64,000 bases of DNA from Parasphingorhabdus litoris DSM 22379 (GCF_020906275.1 NZ_CP086727.1:1550001-1614000); one strand, 5' to 3'; numbered from the stretch's first letter, positions 1 through 9,444 are shown. Program-made: numbers and translations. Notes: generated from the letters alone by a model not told the origin.

Positions 1-1
1 T

Positions 2-1792
2 GATGATTGGGAAGCGGCCCTCAGAGACGTCCGAGGCGTGATTGCTGATGCGACAACGCAGGCGCCATCCGAACAGGATATCGCTAGAGAAATAGCCGAG
101 TTCGATGCAGCACTTGCCATCGGTGTAGAAGGCTATGCGACAGAAGCTGCACGCAAACAGGCTGACGATATTGTCAACGCAGTAGATATTCGAGAAACCG
201 TCGCAACACCGCAAACGGCACTCGATGTCTTTCGGGCGATGCGGAATCTCTACACGCCTGAGCGGTTACTGGAATCAACGCAAAAGCTCTTCGAAGGAAC
301 TGCAACCCGGGCGTTACTTACATCACCAACCGTGGTGGATGAGGGGAAAGCCAAGCTTGCTGCGGCTTTGAATGAAAAGGTCAATGCAGCCAGCAACGCG
401 CGCGTCAAGCAGGCCAACTTGGATTTTGATGATCTGCCACGTATTGGCCGGCCGGGTAAGATTAAATCATCCGAAAAAATCGCTCGATTTGAAATTGAAA
501 AGCTGATCCTTTCAAATGGTGTGCGGGTGTTGCTTTTCCCCAATAAGGCTGAGCGGAATAAGATAATGGTCAATGCGCGCTTTGGCCGAGGCTATAGCGG
601 TCTTGATGCCAGTGAAGAAAATTTGGCTTGGACCGGGGGCATGGCCTTGATGGCCAGCGGAGTCGGAAGCCTGGGACAGGAAGAACTGGATGCAATTACC
701 ACCGGTCGACGGATTGGCTTGAATTTTGAAATTGATGATGATGCCTATGAAATCAAAGCTGATACCCGAGCAGCTGACTTGCAAGACCAGTTGCATCTGA
801 TCGCGGCGAAGCTACAACACCCACGTTGGGACAAGGCACCGGTTATTCGCGGTCGTGCGGCGTCTTTGATCGGTTACGATAGCTTCGCGGCTTCCCCTCA
901 GGCCGTTTTACAGCGGGATCTTGAGTGGCTGGTGCGCGGCAAAGATCCGCGTTGGAAGACACCCGACAAGGATGACTTCAACGCGTTGACGCCCAAGGAT
1001 TTCAAAAGATTTTGGAAGCCCATATTGGCCAGTGGCCCAATTGAACTCATGCTTTTTGGCGATTTCGATCGGGATGAAGCGGTTGCATCCATATTGAAAA
1101 CATTTGGGGCCCTAAAAAAGCGCAAGCCTGATGATATGCCGGAAGGCATCACGTCGCCCATGTTCCCAAAGCATAGAGCTGCACCAGAAATATTGGTGCA
1201 CAAAGGAGATGCAGAGCGAGCGGCAGCACTGATTGCATGGCCCACCGGCGGCGGCCTTGATAATATCAGGGAAAGTAGACGGCTAGAGGTGCTGGTTTCC
1301 ATTTTCAATGACCGGATGTTTGAAATACTAAGATCTCAGGAAGGGGCAAGCTATAGTCCGCAGGTAATCAACAACTGGCCGGTCGCGTTCCAATCTGGCG
1401 GCTACATTAGCGCATCTAGCCAATTGACACCTGGCAATATTGATCGATTTTATGGGGTCGCCGAACTCATTGCAAAAGATCTAAGAGAGAAACCGGTCAG
1501 TCCGGATGAATTGAAACGGATCGTTGAACCACTTCGCCAGCTTATTGCGCGGGCGAGTAGTGGCAATAGTTTTTGGATGAGTCAGTTGGAGGGCGCGAGC
1601 TACAATCCAAAAAAATTCACTGTGCTGAGGACATTATTGAGCGACTATACGGTCATCACTCCGGAAGAGGTGCAACAACTTGCGCAGAAATATCTAAAGG
1701 ATTCGACAGAGTGGAAGCTCATGGTCCTTCCAGAGGGCAATAAGAAAGCCGCAGTCAACAATGACGCGGCTTCTCCAACACATTCACGATAA
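2..1792 (+). CDS. M16-family metallopeptidase, C-terminal part (5' end outside window)
   Basis: The reading frame is open from base 2, so the gene begins upstream of the window and only about 597 C-terminal residues are visible. It reads as the second half of a two-domain, pitrilysin/PqqL-type M16 peptidase of roughly 950 residues. The segment beginning LILSNGVRVLLFPNK is a typical opening of an M16 repeat, and a later block (LRSQEGASYSPQV) matches the conserved C-terminal M16 subdomain. No HXXEH zinc motif is present in the visible part, as expected if the catalytic half lies upstream and this half is the non-catalytic clam-shell partner. A GTG at 38 is an in-frame codon, not a convincing start. 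The gene converges with a leftward lipoprotein gene 6 bases downstream. Confidence 0.85.
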   Translation, partial: DDWEAALRDVRGVIADATTQAPSEQDIAREIAEFDAALAIGVEGYATEAARKQADDIVNAVDIRETVATPQTALDVFRAMRNLYTPERLLESTQKLFEGTATRALLTSPTVVDEGKAKLAAALNEKVNAASNARVKQANLDFDDLPRIGRPGKIKSSEKIARFEIEKLILSNGVRVLLFPNKAERNKIMVNARFGRGYSGLDASEENLAWTGGMALMASGVGSLGQEELDAITTGRRIGLNFEIDDDAYEIKADTRAADLQDQLHLIAAKLQHPRWDKAPVIRGRAASLIGYDSFAASPQAVLQRDLEWLVRGKDPRWKTPDKDDFNALTPKDFKRFWKPILASGPIELMLFGDFDRDEAVASILKTFGALKKRKPDDMPEGITSPMFPKHRAAPEILVHKGDAERAAALIAWPTGGGLDNIRESRRLEVLVSIFNDRMFEILRSQEGASYSPQVINNWPVAFQSGGYISASSQLTPGNIDRFYGVAELIAKDLREKPVSPDELKRIVEPLRQLIARASSGNSFWMSQLEGASYNPKKFTVLRTLLSDYTVITPEEVQQLAQKYLKDSTEWKLMVLPEGNKKAAVNNDAASPTHSR

Positions 1793-1798
1793 TCAATT

Positions 1799-2425
1799 TC
1801 AGATAGCGTCGACTATTGCCAATAACTGATCATTTGTAGGGCGCTTTTTAAAGTCGCCGGAAACAGATTTTGCTGTGATAGTGCCTTCTTGGTCGACTAC
1901 AATAACAGACGCATAGGGAACCCCTACGGCTTTGCCTTCAGTATATTGGGGGTCGCGAATATCGAAGGCGTCAATTGCTTTGGAACCTTCGTCAGACAAT
2001 ATTGCATAGTCTAGCATCTGGTTTTTAGAGAAGCGATCTTGGCTTGCTACGCTGTCATAGCTCACACCGTATAAATTATAACCACGCTCCTTGAGATCGC
2101 CGACGACAGCATTAACTGCCTTCAACTGCGTTTGGCAGAACGGGCACCATTCAACGGACCGGGTAAATATAAAAACCGCCGGACCATCTTCCAAAACCGC
2201 AGCAAGCGTCTTTTCTCCATCGTCGGTTTGAAACGTTGCATCAAGCGGCGCGGTAGCTCCAACAGCTAACCCTACATCGATCGTTTGCAACTCGCCAGTT
2301 GCCTCCGTGGCTATTGGCTCTGCAGGCTCCGCAATTTGCTTGTCCTCAGAGGGCGTGCTGGGAACGGAACAAGCGACAAATGTGAGGGCAGGGGCTAAAG
2401 CAAATAGTGAGGCAATGCGTTTCAC
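1799..2425 (-). CDS. Thioredoxin-like (AhpC/TSA-type) redox lipoprotein
   Basis: A 208-residue protein with an N-terminal hydrophobic segment ending in a lipobox-like FVAC (Cys19), suggesting a membrane-anchored periplasmic lipoprotein. After an acidic, Pro/Ala-rich linker comes a peroxiredoxin/redoxin fold. WCPFCQTQLK at about residues 93-102 carries a CXXC redox pair, followed by LYGVSYDS and a cis-Pro-like GVPYASVIVV segment. The family reduces peroxides or disulfides; the exact substrate is unknown. It could also be called a thiol-disulfide oxidoreductase. It is last in a leftward series with the GFA gene 64 bases upstream, and converges with the M16 gene. Confidence 0.8.
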   Translation of the reverse strand: MKRIASLFALAPALTFVACSVPSTPSEDKQIAEPAEPIATEATGELQTIDVGLAVGATAPLDATFQTDDGEKTLAAVLEDGPAVFIFTRSVEWCPFCQTQLKAVNAVVGDLKERGYNLYGVSYDSVASQDRFSKNQMLDYAILSDEGSKAIDAFDIRDPQYTEGKAVGVPYASVIVVDQEGTITAKSVSGDFKKRPTNDQLLAIVDAI

Positions 2426-2489
2426 AATAAATACTCCTGAAAGTTTTTATCCGCTTCATTCGTGGGATCCTGTCGAAAGGTTACAGCAA

Positions 2490-2891
2490 TTATTCCTGTG
2501 GCGGGAAACGATCAAAGCTAGGCATTTCATGTGCCATTTTCTCCCATCCGATTTGTTCTGCGAGCTGGATGTTCATCTCGGGAATATACGCATCGGGTAG
2601 ATCTAAAGTGGCTGTTTGTACGTCAATCATGCCAGGCAGAATATTGGCGTTTTTATACGCAATTCCTGTGCCGCAATCGGCACAGAAAAGACGCTCGGCA
2701 CCGCCTTGACCAGCTATGGTTTTCAGCTTGCCTTGGTTTACGGAAAACTCATCTTGGCTAAGCATGATCCAGGCGACCGATGCTGCTCCGCTGCTTTTCT
2801 GACAATCCCGACAATGGCAGATAGACTGGTTTACCGGTTCTCCAGAAATCTCGAACCGTACTGATCCACAATAGCATCCACCCTCAGCCAT
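2490..2891 (-). CDS. GFA (glutathione-dependent formaldehyde-activating enzyme)-family protein
   Basis: A 133-residue single-domain protein of the GFA/CENP-V zinc-binding family. The zinc-site cysteines are visible in GGCYCGSVRFE near the N-terminus, in ICHCRDCQKSSG at about residues 25-36, and in LFCADCGTGIAY at about 68-79. Family members include glutathione-dependent formaldehyde-activating enzymes, but most small homologues have no proven substrate, so only a zinc-binding small-molecule role is inferred. It lies 32 bases downstream of hslU on the same strand and may be co-transcribed. A second, divergent GFA protein is encoded at 28325-28693. Confidence 0.85.
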   Translation of the reverse strand: MAEGGCYCGSVRFEISGEPVNQSICHCRDCQKSSGAASVAWIMLSQDEFSVNQGKLKTIAGQGGAERLFCADCGTGIAYKNANILPGMIDVQTATLDLPDAYIPEMNIQLAEQIGWEKMAHEMPSFDRFPPQE

Positions 2892-2923
2892 CTTGTCCTC
2901 CCCAGCATTAAAAATCAGACTAA

Positions 2924-4225
2924 CTATAGCACATATTTGGACAAATCCGTGTCTTTGGCAACATCAGAAAGCTGTTTGTCGACATAGGCCGCATCAACGG
3001 TGATTGTTTCGCCTTTATGATCTTCCGCGTCAAAACTAATATCCTCTAACAGCTTTTCCATAACGGTTTGCAATCGTCTCGCGCCGATATTTTCCACCGT
3101 TTCGTTCACGTTTGCAGCAATTTGTGCCAGCTTTTCAATGGCATCGGTGGTAATGTCGATGGTGACTTCTTCAGTATCCAAAAGAGCAATATATTGTTTG
3201 GGCAGATTGGCTTTTGTTTCGGTTAGAATTCGAACGAAATCGGCTTCGGTCAGTGCGCGCAATTCGACACGTATGGGCAAGCGCCCTTGCAGTTCTGGAA
3301 GCATATCGCTGGGTTTCGAAATGGAAAATGCACCAGATGCAATGAACAAAATATGGTCTGTCTTCATTGGGCCATATTTTGTCGCAACAGTGGTGCCTTC
3401 GATCAGCGGCAAAAGATCGCGTTGTACGCCTTCTCGGCTGACAGAACCGCCGCGAACATCGCTGACCGCAATTTTGTCAATTTCATCGAGGAAAACAATG
3501 CCATTGGATTCCGCATCCGTAATGGCCGCTCGAGCAATGTCATCATCGTCAAGGCGTTTATCGGACTCTTCCTCAACCAGTTTATCCCACGCATCGGCAA
3601 CCCGCATTTTGCGACGCTTCATCGGATTCTGGCCAAATGCTTTACCCATCATGTCCGACAAATTTATCATGCCGACTTGACCAGACATGCCGGGAATATC
3701 CATCGGCGTGTTCGGCGTATCTTCGACCTCTATTTCGATCTCAGTATCGTTCATATGGTTATCGACAACACGCTGACGAAAGCTTTCACGCGTCGCTTCG
3801 CTAGCATTTTCGCCACATAGAACATCAAGCAATCGTTTCATCGCTGCATCAGCGGCTGCATCTCGAACAGCGGACCGGCGACGCTCGCGTTCGAGGCGAA
3901 CGGCTTCTTCAGCCAAGTCGCGGGCAATTTGCTCGACGTCCCGGCCAACATAGCCAACTTCAGTGAATTTAGTCGCTTCAATCTTGATAAAAGGTGCATC
4001 CGCAAGTTTTGCCAAGCGACGCGATATCTCGGTCTTACCGCAACCTGTGGGTCCGATCATCAAAATATTTTTTGGTGTAACTTCCTCACGTAACTCGGTT
4101 GGCAACTTCTGCCGTCGCCAGCGATTTCGCAATGCAACTGCAACAGCCCGCTTGGCGTCCTTTTGCCCTACAATATGTTCGTCCAGAGCCTTAACAATGG
4201 CCTTGGGAGTAAGATTATCTAGCAT
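2924..4225 (-). CDS. hslU: HslU, ATPase subunit of the HslVU protease
   Basis: A 433-residue AAA+ unfoldase that feeds substrates to HslV in the cytoplasm. The Walker A motif GPTGCGKT is at residues 58-65 and Walker B is in [10 protein letters not shown] at about 240. The [14 protein letters not shown] pore-region segment and the C-terminal DLSKYVL tail, which in the family docks into HslV, are present. Length and order match the normal HslU: N-domain, I-domain (about 110-230, with a Met/Gly-rich variable part) and C-domain. It follows hslV by 62 bases on the same strand, the usual hslVU operon. No anomaly is seen. Confidence 0.98.
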   Translation of the reverse strand: MLDNLTPKAIVKALDEHIVGQKDAKRAVAVALRNRWRRQKLPTELREEVTPKNILMIGPTGCGKTEISRRLAKLADAPFIKIEATKFTEVGYVGRDVEQIARDLAEEAVRLERERRRSAVRDAAADAAMKRLLDVLCGENASEATRESFRQRVVDNHMNDTEIEIEVEDTPNTPMDIPGMSGQVGMINLSDMMGKAFGQNPMKRRKMRVADAWDKLVEEESDKRLDDDDIARAAITDAESNGIVFLDEIDKIAVSDVRGGSVSREGVQRDLLPLIEGTTVATKYGPMKTDHILFIASGAFSISKPSDMLPELQGRLPIRVELRALTEADFVRILTETKANLPKQYIALLDTEEVTIDITTDAIEKLAQIAANVNETVENIGARRLQTVMEKLLEDISFDAEDHKGETITVDAAYVDKQLSDVAKDTDLSKYVL

Positions 4226-4287
4226 TTCTAACCTTTGATGGAGTCAAGTTTGAATTGGTGAACCACGGTCTTGGCCATAGTCGATTA

Positions 4288-4854
4288 TTAGGTGTCGCTA
4301 TCGAGCTTTTCTATCGTGACCTGATCATTTGTATATACGCAAACTTCTGCAGCGATGGTCATCGCTTTTTGTGAGAGTTTCTCTGCATCGTCTTCATAAT
4401 CGATCAAAGCGCGGGCTGCCGACAACGCAAAATTACCACCCGATCCAATGGCGGCGATCCCTTGAGTGGGTTCTAGGACATCCCCATTGCCGGTCAGGAT
4501 CAGCGTCACTTCTTTATCTGCAACGATCATCATGGCTTCTAGATTGCGCAGATATTTGTCAGTGCGCCAATCCTTCGCGAGTTCGACGGCAGCGCGCATC
4601 AACTGACCATTATGTCGCTCCAGCTTTGCTTCCAAACGCTCGAACAGTGTAAATGCATCTGCCGTGGCGCCTGCAAAACCACCGATAACGGAGCCATCAT
4701 GAAGCTGTCGCACCTTGCGCGCATTGGGTTTCATGACTGTTTGTCCCATGGAAACCTGGCCATCGCCGATAACGACAACCTTTCCATTTTTGCGGACTGA
4801 AAGGATTGTGGTGCCATGCCATTGTTGCATGCCATGCTGCTGATTTTCTGTCAT
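4288..4854 (-). CDS. hslV: HslV, proteolytic subunit of the HslVU protease
   Basis: An N-terminal-nucleophile (threonine) peptidase that forms the dodecameric core of HslVU. The catalytic threonine is the first T of [10 protein letters not shown], exposed after removal of a short propeptide, and [12 protein letters not shown] and [14 protein letters not shown] are characteristic. The longest frame opens at 4899, but the stretch [12 protein letters not shown] has no family counterpart. The start at 4854 ([12 protein letters not shown]) gives an ordinary propeptide of about 12 residues; an ATG at 4830 (MQQWHG) is also possible. No strong Shine-Dalgarno sequence favours any of them. It is followed by hslU. 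Confidence 0.95.
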   Translation of the reverse strand: MTENQQHGMQQWHGTTILSVRKNGKVVVIGDGQVSMGQTVMKPNARKVRQLHDGSVIGGFAGATADAFTLFERLEAKLERHNGQLMRAAVELAKDWRTDKYLRNLEAMMIVADKEVTLILTGNGDVLEPTQGIAAIGSGGNFALSAARALIDYEDDAEKLSQKAMTIAAEVCVYTNDQVTIEKLDSDT

Positions 4855-4987
4855 AAACCGGATATGGGAAATCTGATCAGCAAGTGCAACCACTACCATT
4901 CAGCTTCGCATGATTAGCCTAAACTCTCAGCCGAATGGGGGCTTGGTTGAATCGCACGTGAGCGAAGAATGTCTAGATCAAACGGGC

Positions 4988-5016
4988 AAAAAAAATGGCG
5001 ACCACAAGGCCGCCAT
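4988..5016 (-). terminator. Rho-independent terminator after the 82-residue gene
   Basis: Arms ATGGCG (4995-5000) and CGCCAT (5011-5016) with an inner CC/GG pair close around an ACAA loop. On the minus strand the hairpin is followed by eight U residues. It sits 24 bases beyond the stop of the small leftward gene at 5040-5288 and also separates that gene from hslV. Confidence 0.8.
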
Positions 5017-5039
5017 CTTAAATTCGTTTAGCCCTATAT

Positions 5040-5288
5040 TCAGGGGCTTGTTGGATCATCGTCGCTGCCGTCAGCGGCGATGATGATGCCGCCGATTACG
5101 GCCGCAGCAGCGAGAACAGCAATGATGATGCCGGAACCGCCTTCAAGTTTGCTTTCTTCGTCTGCAGATGCATCAGCACGAACAGGTTGAGAAACTTTAG
5201 AAACTGGCTGAGCGGCCTGTGCGAACACAGGGGTAGCAACCAGAGCCGAGGCTGCAACTGCAGCCATACCAATTTTACCGAAACGCAT
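5040..5288 (-). CDS. Small exported protein with a C-terminal hydrophobic segment
   Basis: An 82-residue protein. Residues 1-23 form a clear Sec signal peptide ending at PVFAQA. A short charged, Ala/Asp/Glu-rich linker follows, and then a Gly/Ile/Ala hydrophobic segment (SGIIIAVLAAAAVIGG) long enough to span or insert in a membrane, with an acidic SDDD tail. AAGGAG lies just upstream of the ATG, a good ribosome binding site. Similar short signal-peptide-plus-hydrophobic proteins are frequent in sphingomonads and have no assigned function. It is monocistronic, with its own terminator at 4988-5016 and a 263-base upstream region, which suggests a separately regulated, possibly abundant transcript. 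Confidence 0.75.
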   Translation of the reverse strand: MRFGKIGMAAVAASALVATPVFAQAAQPVSKVSQPVRADASADEESKLEGGSGIIIAVLAAAAVIGGIIIAADGSDDDPTSP

Positions 5289-5551
5289 ATTTTGCTCCTT
5301 CAGGGTTTTCGCATTTCACTCAATACGAAATGCGCACTGCCATAACAATTGTTTGAAATCAACAACATTTAGCGGTTTCGATCTGTTTGTCGGGCAATGT
5401 TGCAAAGATCACACAATCACTTTTTGGCTCCATTTTGGATCAAAATTCCACATGGCAGGGTGAGCTGCATAACTGTGCCATCTTATAACAACACCATTCA
5501 AAGGTGATTTTGGATTGGATTTTATCACTAACAATTTGTTAACAACTGCTC

Positions 5552-5761
5552 ATGAAGCACAGACTGAATAGAAATCTTGTATTGTACAACGAAAGCGCCA
5601 AACACCCTTTTCGGCTCTCTTTGCCCAAAGAGGCATTCGCGATAGCCGAAGATGAAAGAGTGATTGCCGCGCCAAAGAAAAAATGGATGAACGAGGATAC
5701 GAGCATGTTCATGCTCAGCTTTTCAGCCTTTTTTACGGCCTTCTATTTGTTTATTTTCTAA
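5552..5761 (+). CDS. Small putative membrane protein
   Basis: A 69-residue open frame with a basic N-terminal half (KHRLNRN, APKKKW) and a hydrophobic aromatic C-terminal end (MLSFSAFFTAFYLFIF) that could be a single membrane segment or tail anchor. I recognise no family. No Shine-Dalgarno sequence is obvious before the ATG at 5552. A shorter version starting at MNEDTSMFM (ATG at 5687) would keep only the hydrophobic part. It occupies the divergent gap between the signal-peptide gene at 5040-5288 and the leftward MFS gene, whose stop is 20 bases beyond. Existence as a gene is plausible, not proven. Confidence 0.45.
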   Translation: MKHRLNRNLVLYNESAKHPFRLSLPKEAFAIAEDERVIAAPKKKWMNEDTSMFMLSFSAFFTAFYLFIF

Positions 5762-5781
5762 GAATACGAATTTCATCCTGA

Positions 5782-7068
5782 TTAGTCGCAGGCCAGATGC
5801 AATTGCCATCCTAGCCACGCGGCAACCAGACACATTCCGGCGACAAGCAACAACTGCTCTGTAGTAGAAACGCCCAGCAGGCTAAGCCCCAGTGCCGCCA
5901 ATGCACCAAGCACCATGCATCCCGAGTTTACGACATTATTTGCTGCAATCGTCCGCGCTGTCTCGCTAATGTCCACTGTGGTGGTGAGAAAAGCATAAAG
6001 AGGGACAACAAACATCCCGCCAAAAATGGCGACGCCAGCTAGCGTTCCCAAAAGCGCCCATGCCCCATCATGCATCATAAATGTCTGAAATGTGTAGAGT
6101 TCGCCATTTGTCAAACCTTCCCAACCTCGGGCTATAAAAAAGAGTATCAATACGAAAACACCCATGGCGATGACACTGAATGGCGCATATCGCGCCGATA
6201 CCTGACTTTTTAGAAGGCGGTTTATAAGAATTGAACCAACTGCAATGCCAATGGAAAACACTCCAAGAAAAAGGCTTGCGACAGCGGGGGTGGCTGTCAG
6301 GACATTTTCAACCAACGGCGGAAACTGAATGATCAAGACTGAACCGATGGTCCAGAAAAAGCTGATGGCTACGATCGCCAAGTATAAACGCCGAATATGC
6401 AGCGTTGCAGAAATCAATTTGATCGATGATCGGACAAAATTGAAATCGATTTTCTCTACCTCTTTCTGCGGTGGTGCACTGGGAAGAAATTGCGCTCCAA
6501 TACGTCCGATCAACGCCACAAAGAAGACTGAAATAACAGCGACTTCGACACCATTGCCGTCTCTATCGATTATGATCCCGCCCAAAATCGTTCCTGCCAA
6601 AATGGCAATATAGGTGCCGGCCTCCACTAACCCTGTACCAGCCAAAACTTCATCCTCTTCAAGATGCTGCGGCAGAATGGCGTATTTTATGGGACCAAAA
6701 AAGGTCGACTGCAAACCAAGTAGGAATAGCGCAGTCAACATGATCGGGATGGATTCGATCCAAAGCCCTACACCACCGATAATCGCGATAACGATCTCCA
6801 GAGTTTTGACGAGACGCGTTATCCGAGCCTTGTCGTAATTGTCAGCCAGTTGGCCTGCGAGGGAAGAAAATAGGAAAAACGGCAATATGAAAATTCCCGA
6901 GGCCAGCGCGTTGAATTGAAAATCCTGCGCCGGGTCTTTGTAAATTCCATAAGTGACCAATATCACCATCGAAAATTTGAACAGGTTGTCGTTGAAGGCG
7001 CCAAGCAGTTGAGTAACAAAAAGCGGCCAAAATCGACGTTTGGCCATTAATCGTAAGGCTGATGACAT
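5782..7068 (-). CDS. MFS transporter of the LplT (lysophospholipid transporter)-like group
   Basis: A 428-residue integral membrane protein with about 12 hydrophobic segments. Its opening block FWPLFVTQLLGAFNDNLFKF is characteristic of the LplT/Aas-associated branch of the major facilitator superfamily, which moves lysophospholipids across the inner membrane. A loop between the two halves (about residues 195-215) is charged. In many bacteria this domain is fused to acyltransferase and acyl-ACP synthetase domains; here it stands alone. The neighbour pgsA, divergently transcribed 186 bases away, also concerns phospholipids, which fits but does not prove the role. Other MFS substrates cannot be excluded. 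Confidence 0.8.
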   Translation of the reverse strand: MSSALRLMAKRRFWPLFVTQLLGAFNDNLFKFSMVILVTYGIYKDPAQDFQFNALASGIFILPFFLFSSLAGQLADNYDKARITRLVKTLEIVIAIIGGVGLWIESIPIMLTALFLLGLQSTFFGPIKYAILPQHLEEDEVLAGTGLVEAGTYIAILAGTILGGIIIDRDGNGVEVAVISVFFVALIGRIGAQFLPSAPPQKEVEKIDFNFVRSSIKLISATLHIRRLYLAIVAISFFWTIGSVLIIQFPPLVENVLTATPAVASLFLGVFSIGIAVGSILINRLLKSQVSARYAPFSVIAMGVFVLILFFIARGWEGLTNGELYTFQTFMMHDGAWALLGTLAGVAIFGGMFVVPLYAFLTTTVDISETARTIAANNVVNSGCMVLGALAALGLSLLGVSTTEQLLLVAGMCLVAAWLGWQLHLACD

Positions 7069-7254
7069 GTTGGAAATTTCCTGTTGTTGAGCTCTGTCAG
7101 ACAGGGGGATTAGACGACCGGCACCCTAACGATGCTGATAGAATGCGCAAGGCATAGGGTGCCCTAAAATTTTATCTGTAAAATCATCACCGGCAAATGG
7201 ATCATAAGGATGGCATTTAACTTTGCGCAAAACATCGTTATGGCAGCGGACAAT

Positions 7255-7806
7255 ATGTTGAATCTTCCAAATATTTTGACGCTTTCACGGATTTTTACGG
7301 TTCCGTTTCTAGTAGCGTTGTTGTGGTGGCCCAACTGGAAGCTCGGTTATCTTTTGGCAACTGGGCTTTATGGGCTGATGGCTGTAACAGACTATTTTGA
7401 TGGCTATCTCGCGCGCTCTCAAGGAACAGTTTCGAAACTCGGTATATTCCTTGACCCGATTGCCGACAAAATCATGGTGGCTTCGGTCGTTCTCATTCTT
7501 TGCGCCAGCGGCAACATCGAAGGCTATAATGTTATTGCGGCACTCATCATTTTGCTGCGAGAAATTGCGGTATCCGGGCTTCGTGAATTTCTCGCTGGCC
7601 TTCAGGTTAGTGTCCCTGTTTCTCAGCTTGCAAAATGGAAAACGACATTCCAACTGATCTCTCTAGGCGGGCTGATACTCGCCGGCGGGCTACCGCAATT
7701 TGGATTCATCCAAACGGTTGGAATATGGTCACTATGGGCAGCGGCTATATTGACGCTCATAACAGGTTGGGATTACCTTCGCGTCGGCCTCAAGCATATG
7801 GATTAG
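7255..7806 (+). CDS. pgsA: CDP-diacylglycerol-glycerol-3-phosphate 3-phosphatidyltransferase
   Basis: Makes phosphatidylglycerol phosphate, the committed step to phosphatidylglycerol and cardiolipin, in the inner membrane. The CDP-alcohol phosphotransferase signature DG-X2-AR-X8-G-X3-D-X3-D is intact in DYFDGYLARSQ followed by GIFLDPIADK. Several hydrophobic segments follow. The frame is open from 7210, with ATGs at 7210 and 7240. I chose 7255 (MLNLPNILTLSRIF) because homologues usually begin just before the LPN-LT-SR block. AAGG abuts the 7210 ATG, so a longer form is possible. moaD follows 11 bases after the stop. Confidence 0.93.
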   Translation: MLNLPNILTLSRIFTVPFLVALLWWPNWKLGYLLATGLYGLMAVTDYFDGYLARSQGTVSKLGIFLDPIADKIMVASVVLILCASGNIEGYNVIAALIILLREIAVSGLREFLAGLQVSVPVSQLAKWKTTFQLISLGGLILAGGLPQFGFIQTVGIWSLWAAAILTLITGWDYLRVGLKHMD

Positions 7807-7817
7807 GTGACTCTATC

Positions 7818-8081
7818 ATGTCGCATCAACTGAGCATTGTATATTTTGCGTGGGTTAAAGAACGCCTTGGTCGCGAGCAAGATGTGATTGAATATCCAAA
7901 AAACGTTACAACGGTTGGCGAACTTCTCAAGCATCTCCAAAGTCGCGATGCAGCTAGCAATGAAGTTTTTGCGGATCGGACGAAGCTTCGATTTGCTTTG
8001 GATCAGGATTTTGTGGGACTTGATGCTGTTATAGGCAGTGCAACAGAATTGGCCATTTTCCCGCCGGTAACAGGCGGATGA
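7818..8081 (+). CDS. moaD: Molybdopterin synthase sulfur-carrier subunit MoaD
   Basis: An 87-residue ubiquitin-fold sulfur carrier. It ends in the diagnostic double glycine (FPPVTGG), whose C-terminus is adenylated and thiocarboxylated to donate sulfur to precursor Z in molybdenum-cofactor synthesis. The upstream in-frame extension to 7635 lies inside pgsA in another frame and is rejected; the ATG at 7818 gives the normal length. Its TGA overlaps the ATG of moaE (ATGA), indicating translational coupling of the two molybdopterin synthase subunits. Confidence 0.93.
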   Translation: MSHQLSIVYFAWVKERLGREQDVIEYPKNVTTVGELLKHLQSRDAASNEVFADRTKLRFALDQDFVGLDAVIGSATELAIFPPVTGG

Positions 8082-8515
8082 TTTCAATTGCGGTTCAAGA
8101 ACATGACTTTGACGCGGGCGCGGAGATTAATCGGCTATCAGCGCGCGGAGGTGGTGCGATTTCCAGTTTCGTTGGTCAGGTGAGGGGTGATCACAAACTG
8201 CACGCATTGGAGTTAGAACATTATCCAGCCATGACTGAGAAAGCCTTGCGAGGGATAGCTGTCAGGGCATCAGAAAAATGGGAATTACACGGAATCACCG
8301 TTGTTCACAGGGTAGGGCGATTGCAACTAAACGAACAGATTGTTTTAGTGTGCACTTGTTCTGACCACCGGCAGAATGCAATTGCGGCATGCTCCTTCAT
8401 CATGGACCAGTTAAAAACGATCGCACCATTCTGGAAGAAAGAAATTTTTGAGGATGGTAGTGAAAATTGGGTGGAGGAACGGCAGTCTGACCTCCAAGCC
8501 GCCAAAGACTGGTAG
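8078..8515 (+). CDS. moaE: Molybdopterin synthase catalytic subunit MoaE
   Basis: A 145-residue catalytic subunit that inserts two sulfurs, supplied by MoaD thiocarboxylate, into precursor Z to give molybdopterin. Family blocks include GAISSFVGQVRG near residues 26-37, ALELEHYPAMTEKAL, and WKKEIFEDGSENWVE near the C-terminus, which carries the catalytic lysine region. Start codon and moaD stop overlap by four bases. It converges with oxyR, with only two bases between the stops, so the two transcripts probably overlap at their 3' ends. Confidence 0.93.
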   Translation: MISIAVQEHDFDAGAEINRLSARGGGAISSFVGQVRGDHKLHALELEHYPAMTEKALRGIAVRASEKWELHGITVVHRVGRLQLNEQIVLVCTCSDHRQNAIAACSFIMDQLKTIAPFWKKEIFEDGSENWVEERQSDLQAAKDW

Positions 8516-8517
8516 AA

Positions 8518-9444
8518 CTAAGCAGAGCCGTCTTTCACCCAATCCTGGCTTTGTCGCAAAACCTCGGACAATAGTTTGAATTCGTCCCGACGCGGGCTGT
8601 TTTTCCGCCACACGAGTGCGATATCCCGGAAAGCACGATCGGACTTAATTGGACGCGCGGTGATGTCAGTATGTTCCAGAATTCCGCTATCGATCGACAT
8701 TTTTGGCAACAACGTCAGGCCCAGTGCATTATCGACCATCTGAACGAGCGTGTGAAGAGACGTCCCCATCATTTGCGCCGACGCTCTGAGCTCCGGCCTG
8801 TTGCAGGCAGCCAGGGCATGGTCTTTCAAACAATGGCCGTCTTCAAGCAGTAACAAGCGATTCTCGTCGATAAAGGCTGGATCTACCAGCTCGGGTGGAT
8901 CCCGCGGATCATCTTTGGGAAAGGCGATGAAAATTTCATCATTGAACAGAACCTCTGACTCAATGTCTCCGCATGGGAAGGGCAAAGCCAGCAAAACGCA
9001 ATCGACCTTACCATGGCTAAGAGAGTCGCATGCGGCATGGCTGGTTTCCTCTTTCAAATAGAGTTTCAGCTCTGGTCTTTCTTTGCGCAGTCGAGGCAAT
9101 AGGCGAGGCAACAGGAAGGGAGCGATTGTAGGAATGACACTCATGCGAACGTCTCCGACCAATGGTTGACCAGCGGACCGTGCCATCTCAGACAATTCTT
9201 CGGCTTCACGAAGAATGCGATGTGATTTGTCTACCATCTGTTTGCCAAGTTCCGTGAAACGGACAACACGGCGCGTTCGTTCTACCAACATTACATCCAG
9301 CAATGTTTCCAATTCTTTGATGCCAGCGGACAGGGTAGACTGCGTAACATAGCAGGCTTCTGCTGCCCGTCCGAAATGGCCATGCTCTTCAAGTGCTACC
9401 AGATATTGCAGCTGTTTAAGCGTTGGCAGATAAGTCGACATCAT
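8518..9444 (-). CDS. oxyR: OxyR, LysR-type hydrogen-peroxide-sensing regulator
   Basis: A 308-residue LysR-type regulator with an N-terminal winged helix-turn-helix (HFGRAAEACYVTQSTLSAGI) and a LysR substrate domain. The peroxide-sensing cysteines are both present: Cys205 and Cys214 in EDGHCLKDHALAAC have the same nine-residue separation as Cys199 and Cys208 of E. coli OxyR, so a reversible disulfide switch is expected. Two adjacent ATGs (9444, 9441) follow an AAGGA ribosome binding site. It is divergent from cysE. katG, the classical OxyR target, lies at 28755-30953. Confidence 0.95.
   Translation of the reverse strand: MMSTYLPTLKQLQYLVALEEHGHFGRAAEACYVTQSTLSAGIKELETLLDVMLVERTRRVVRFTELGKQMVDKSHRILREAEELSEMARSAGQPLVGDVRMSVIPTIAPFLLPRLLPRLRKERPELKLYLKEETSHAACDSLSHGKVDCVLLALPFPCGDIESEVLFNDEIFIAFPKDDPRDPPELVDPAFIDENRLLLLEDGHCLKDHALAACNRPELRASAQMMGTSLHTLVQMVDNALGLTLLPKMSIDSGILEHTDITARPIKSDRAFRDIALVWRKNSPRRDEFKLLSEVLRQSQDWVKDGSA

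Noticed and set aside
7635..7817. N-terminal extension of moaD overlapping pgsA
   Set aside because: The extension reads through pgsA in another frame; MoaD from 7818 has the standard length.
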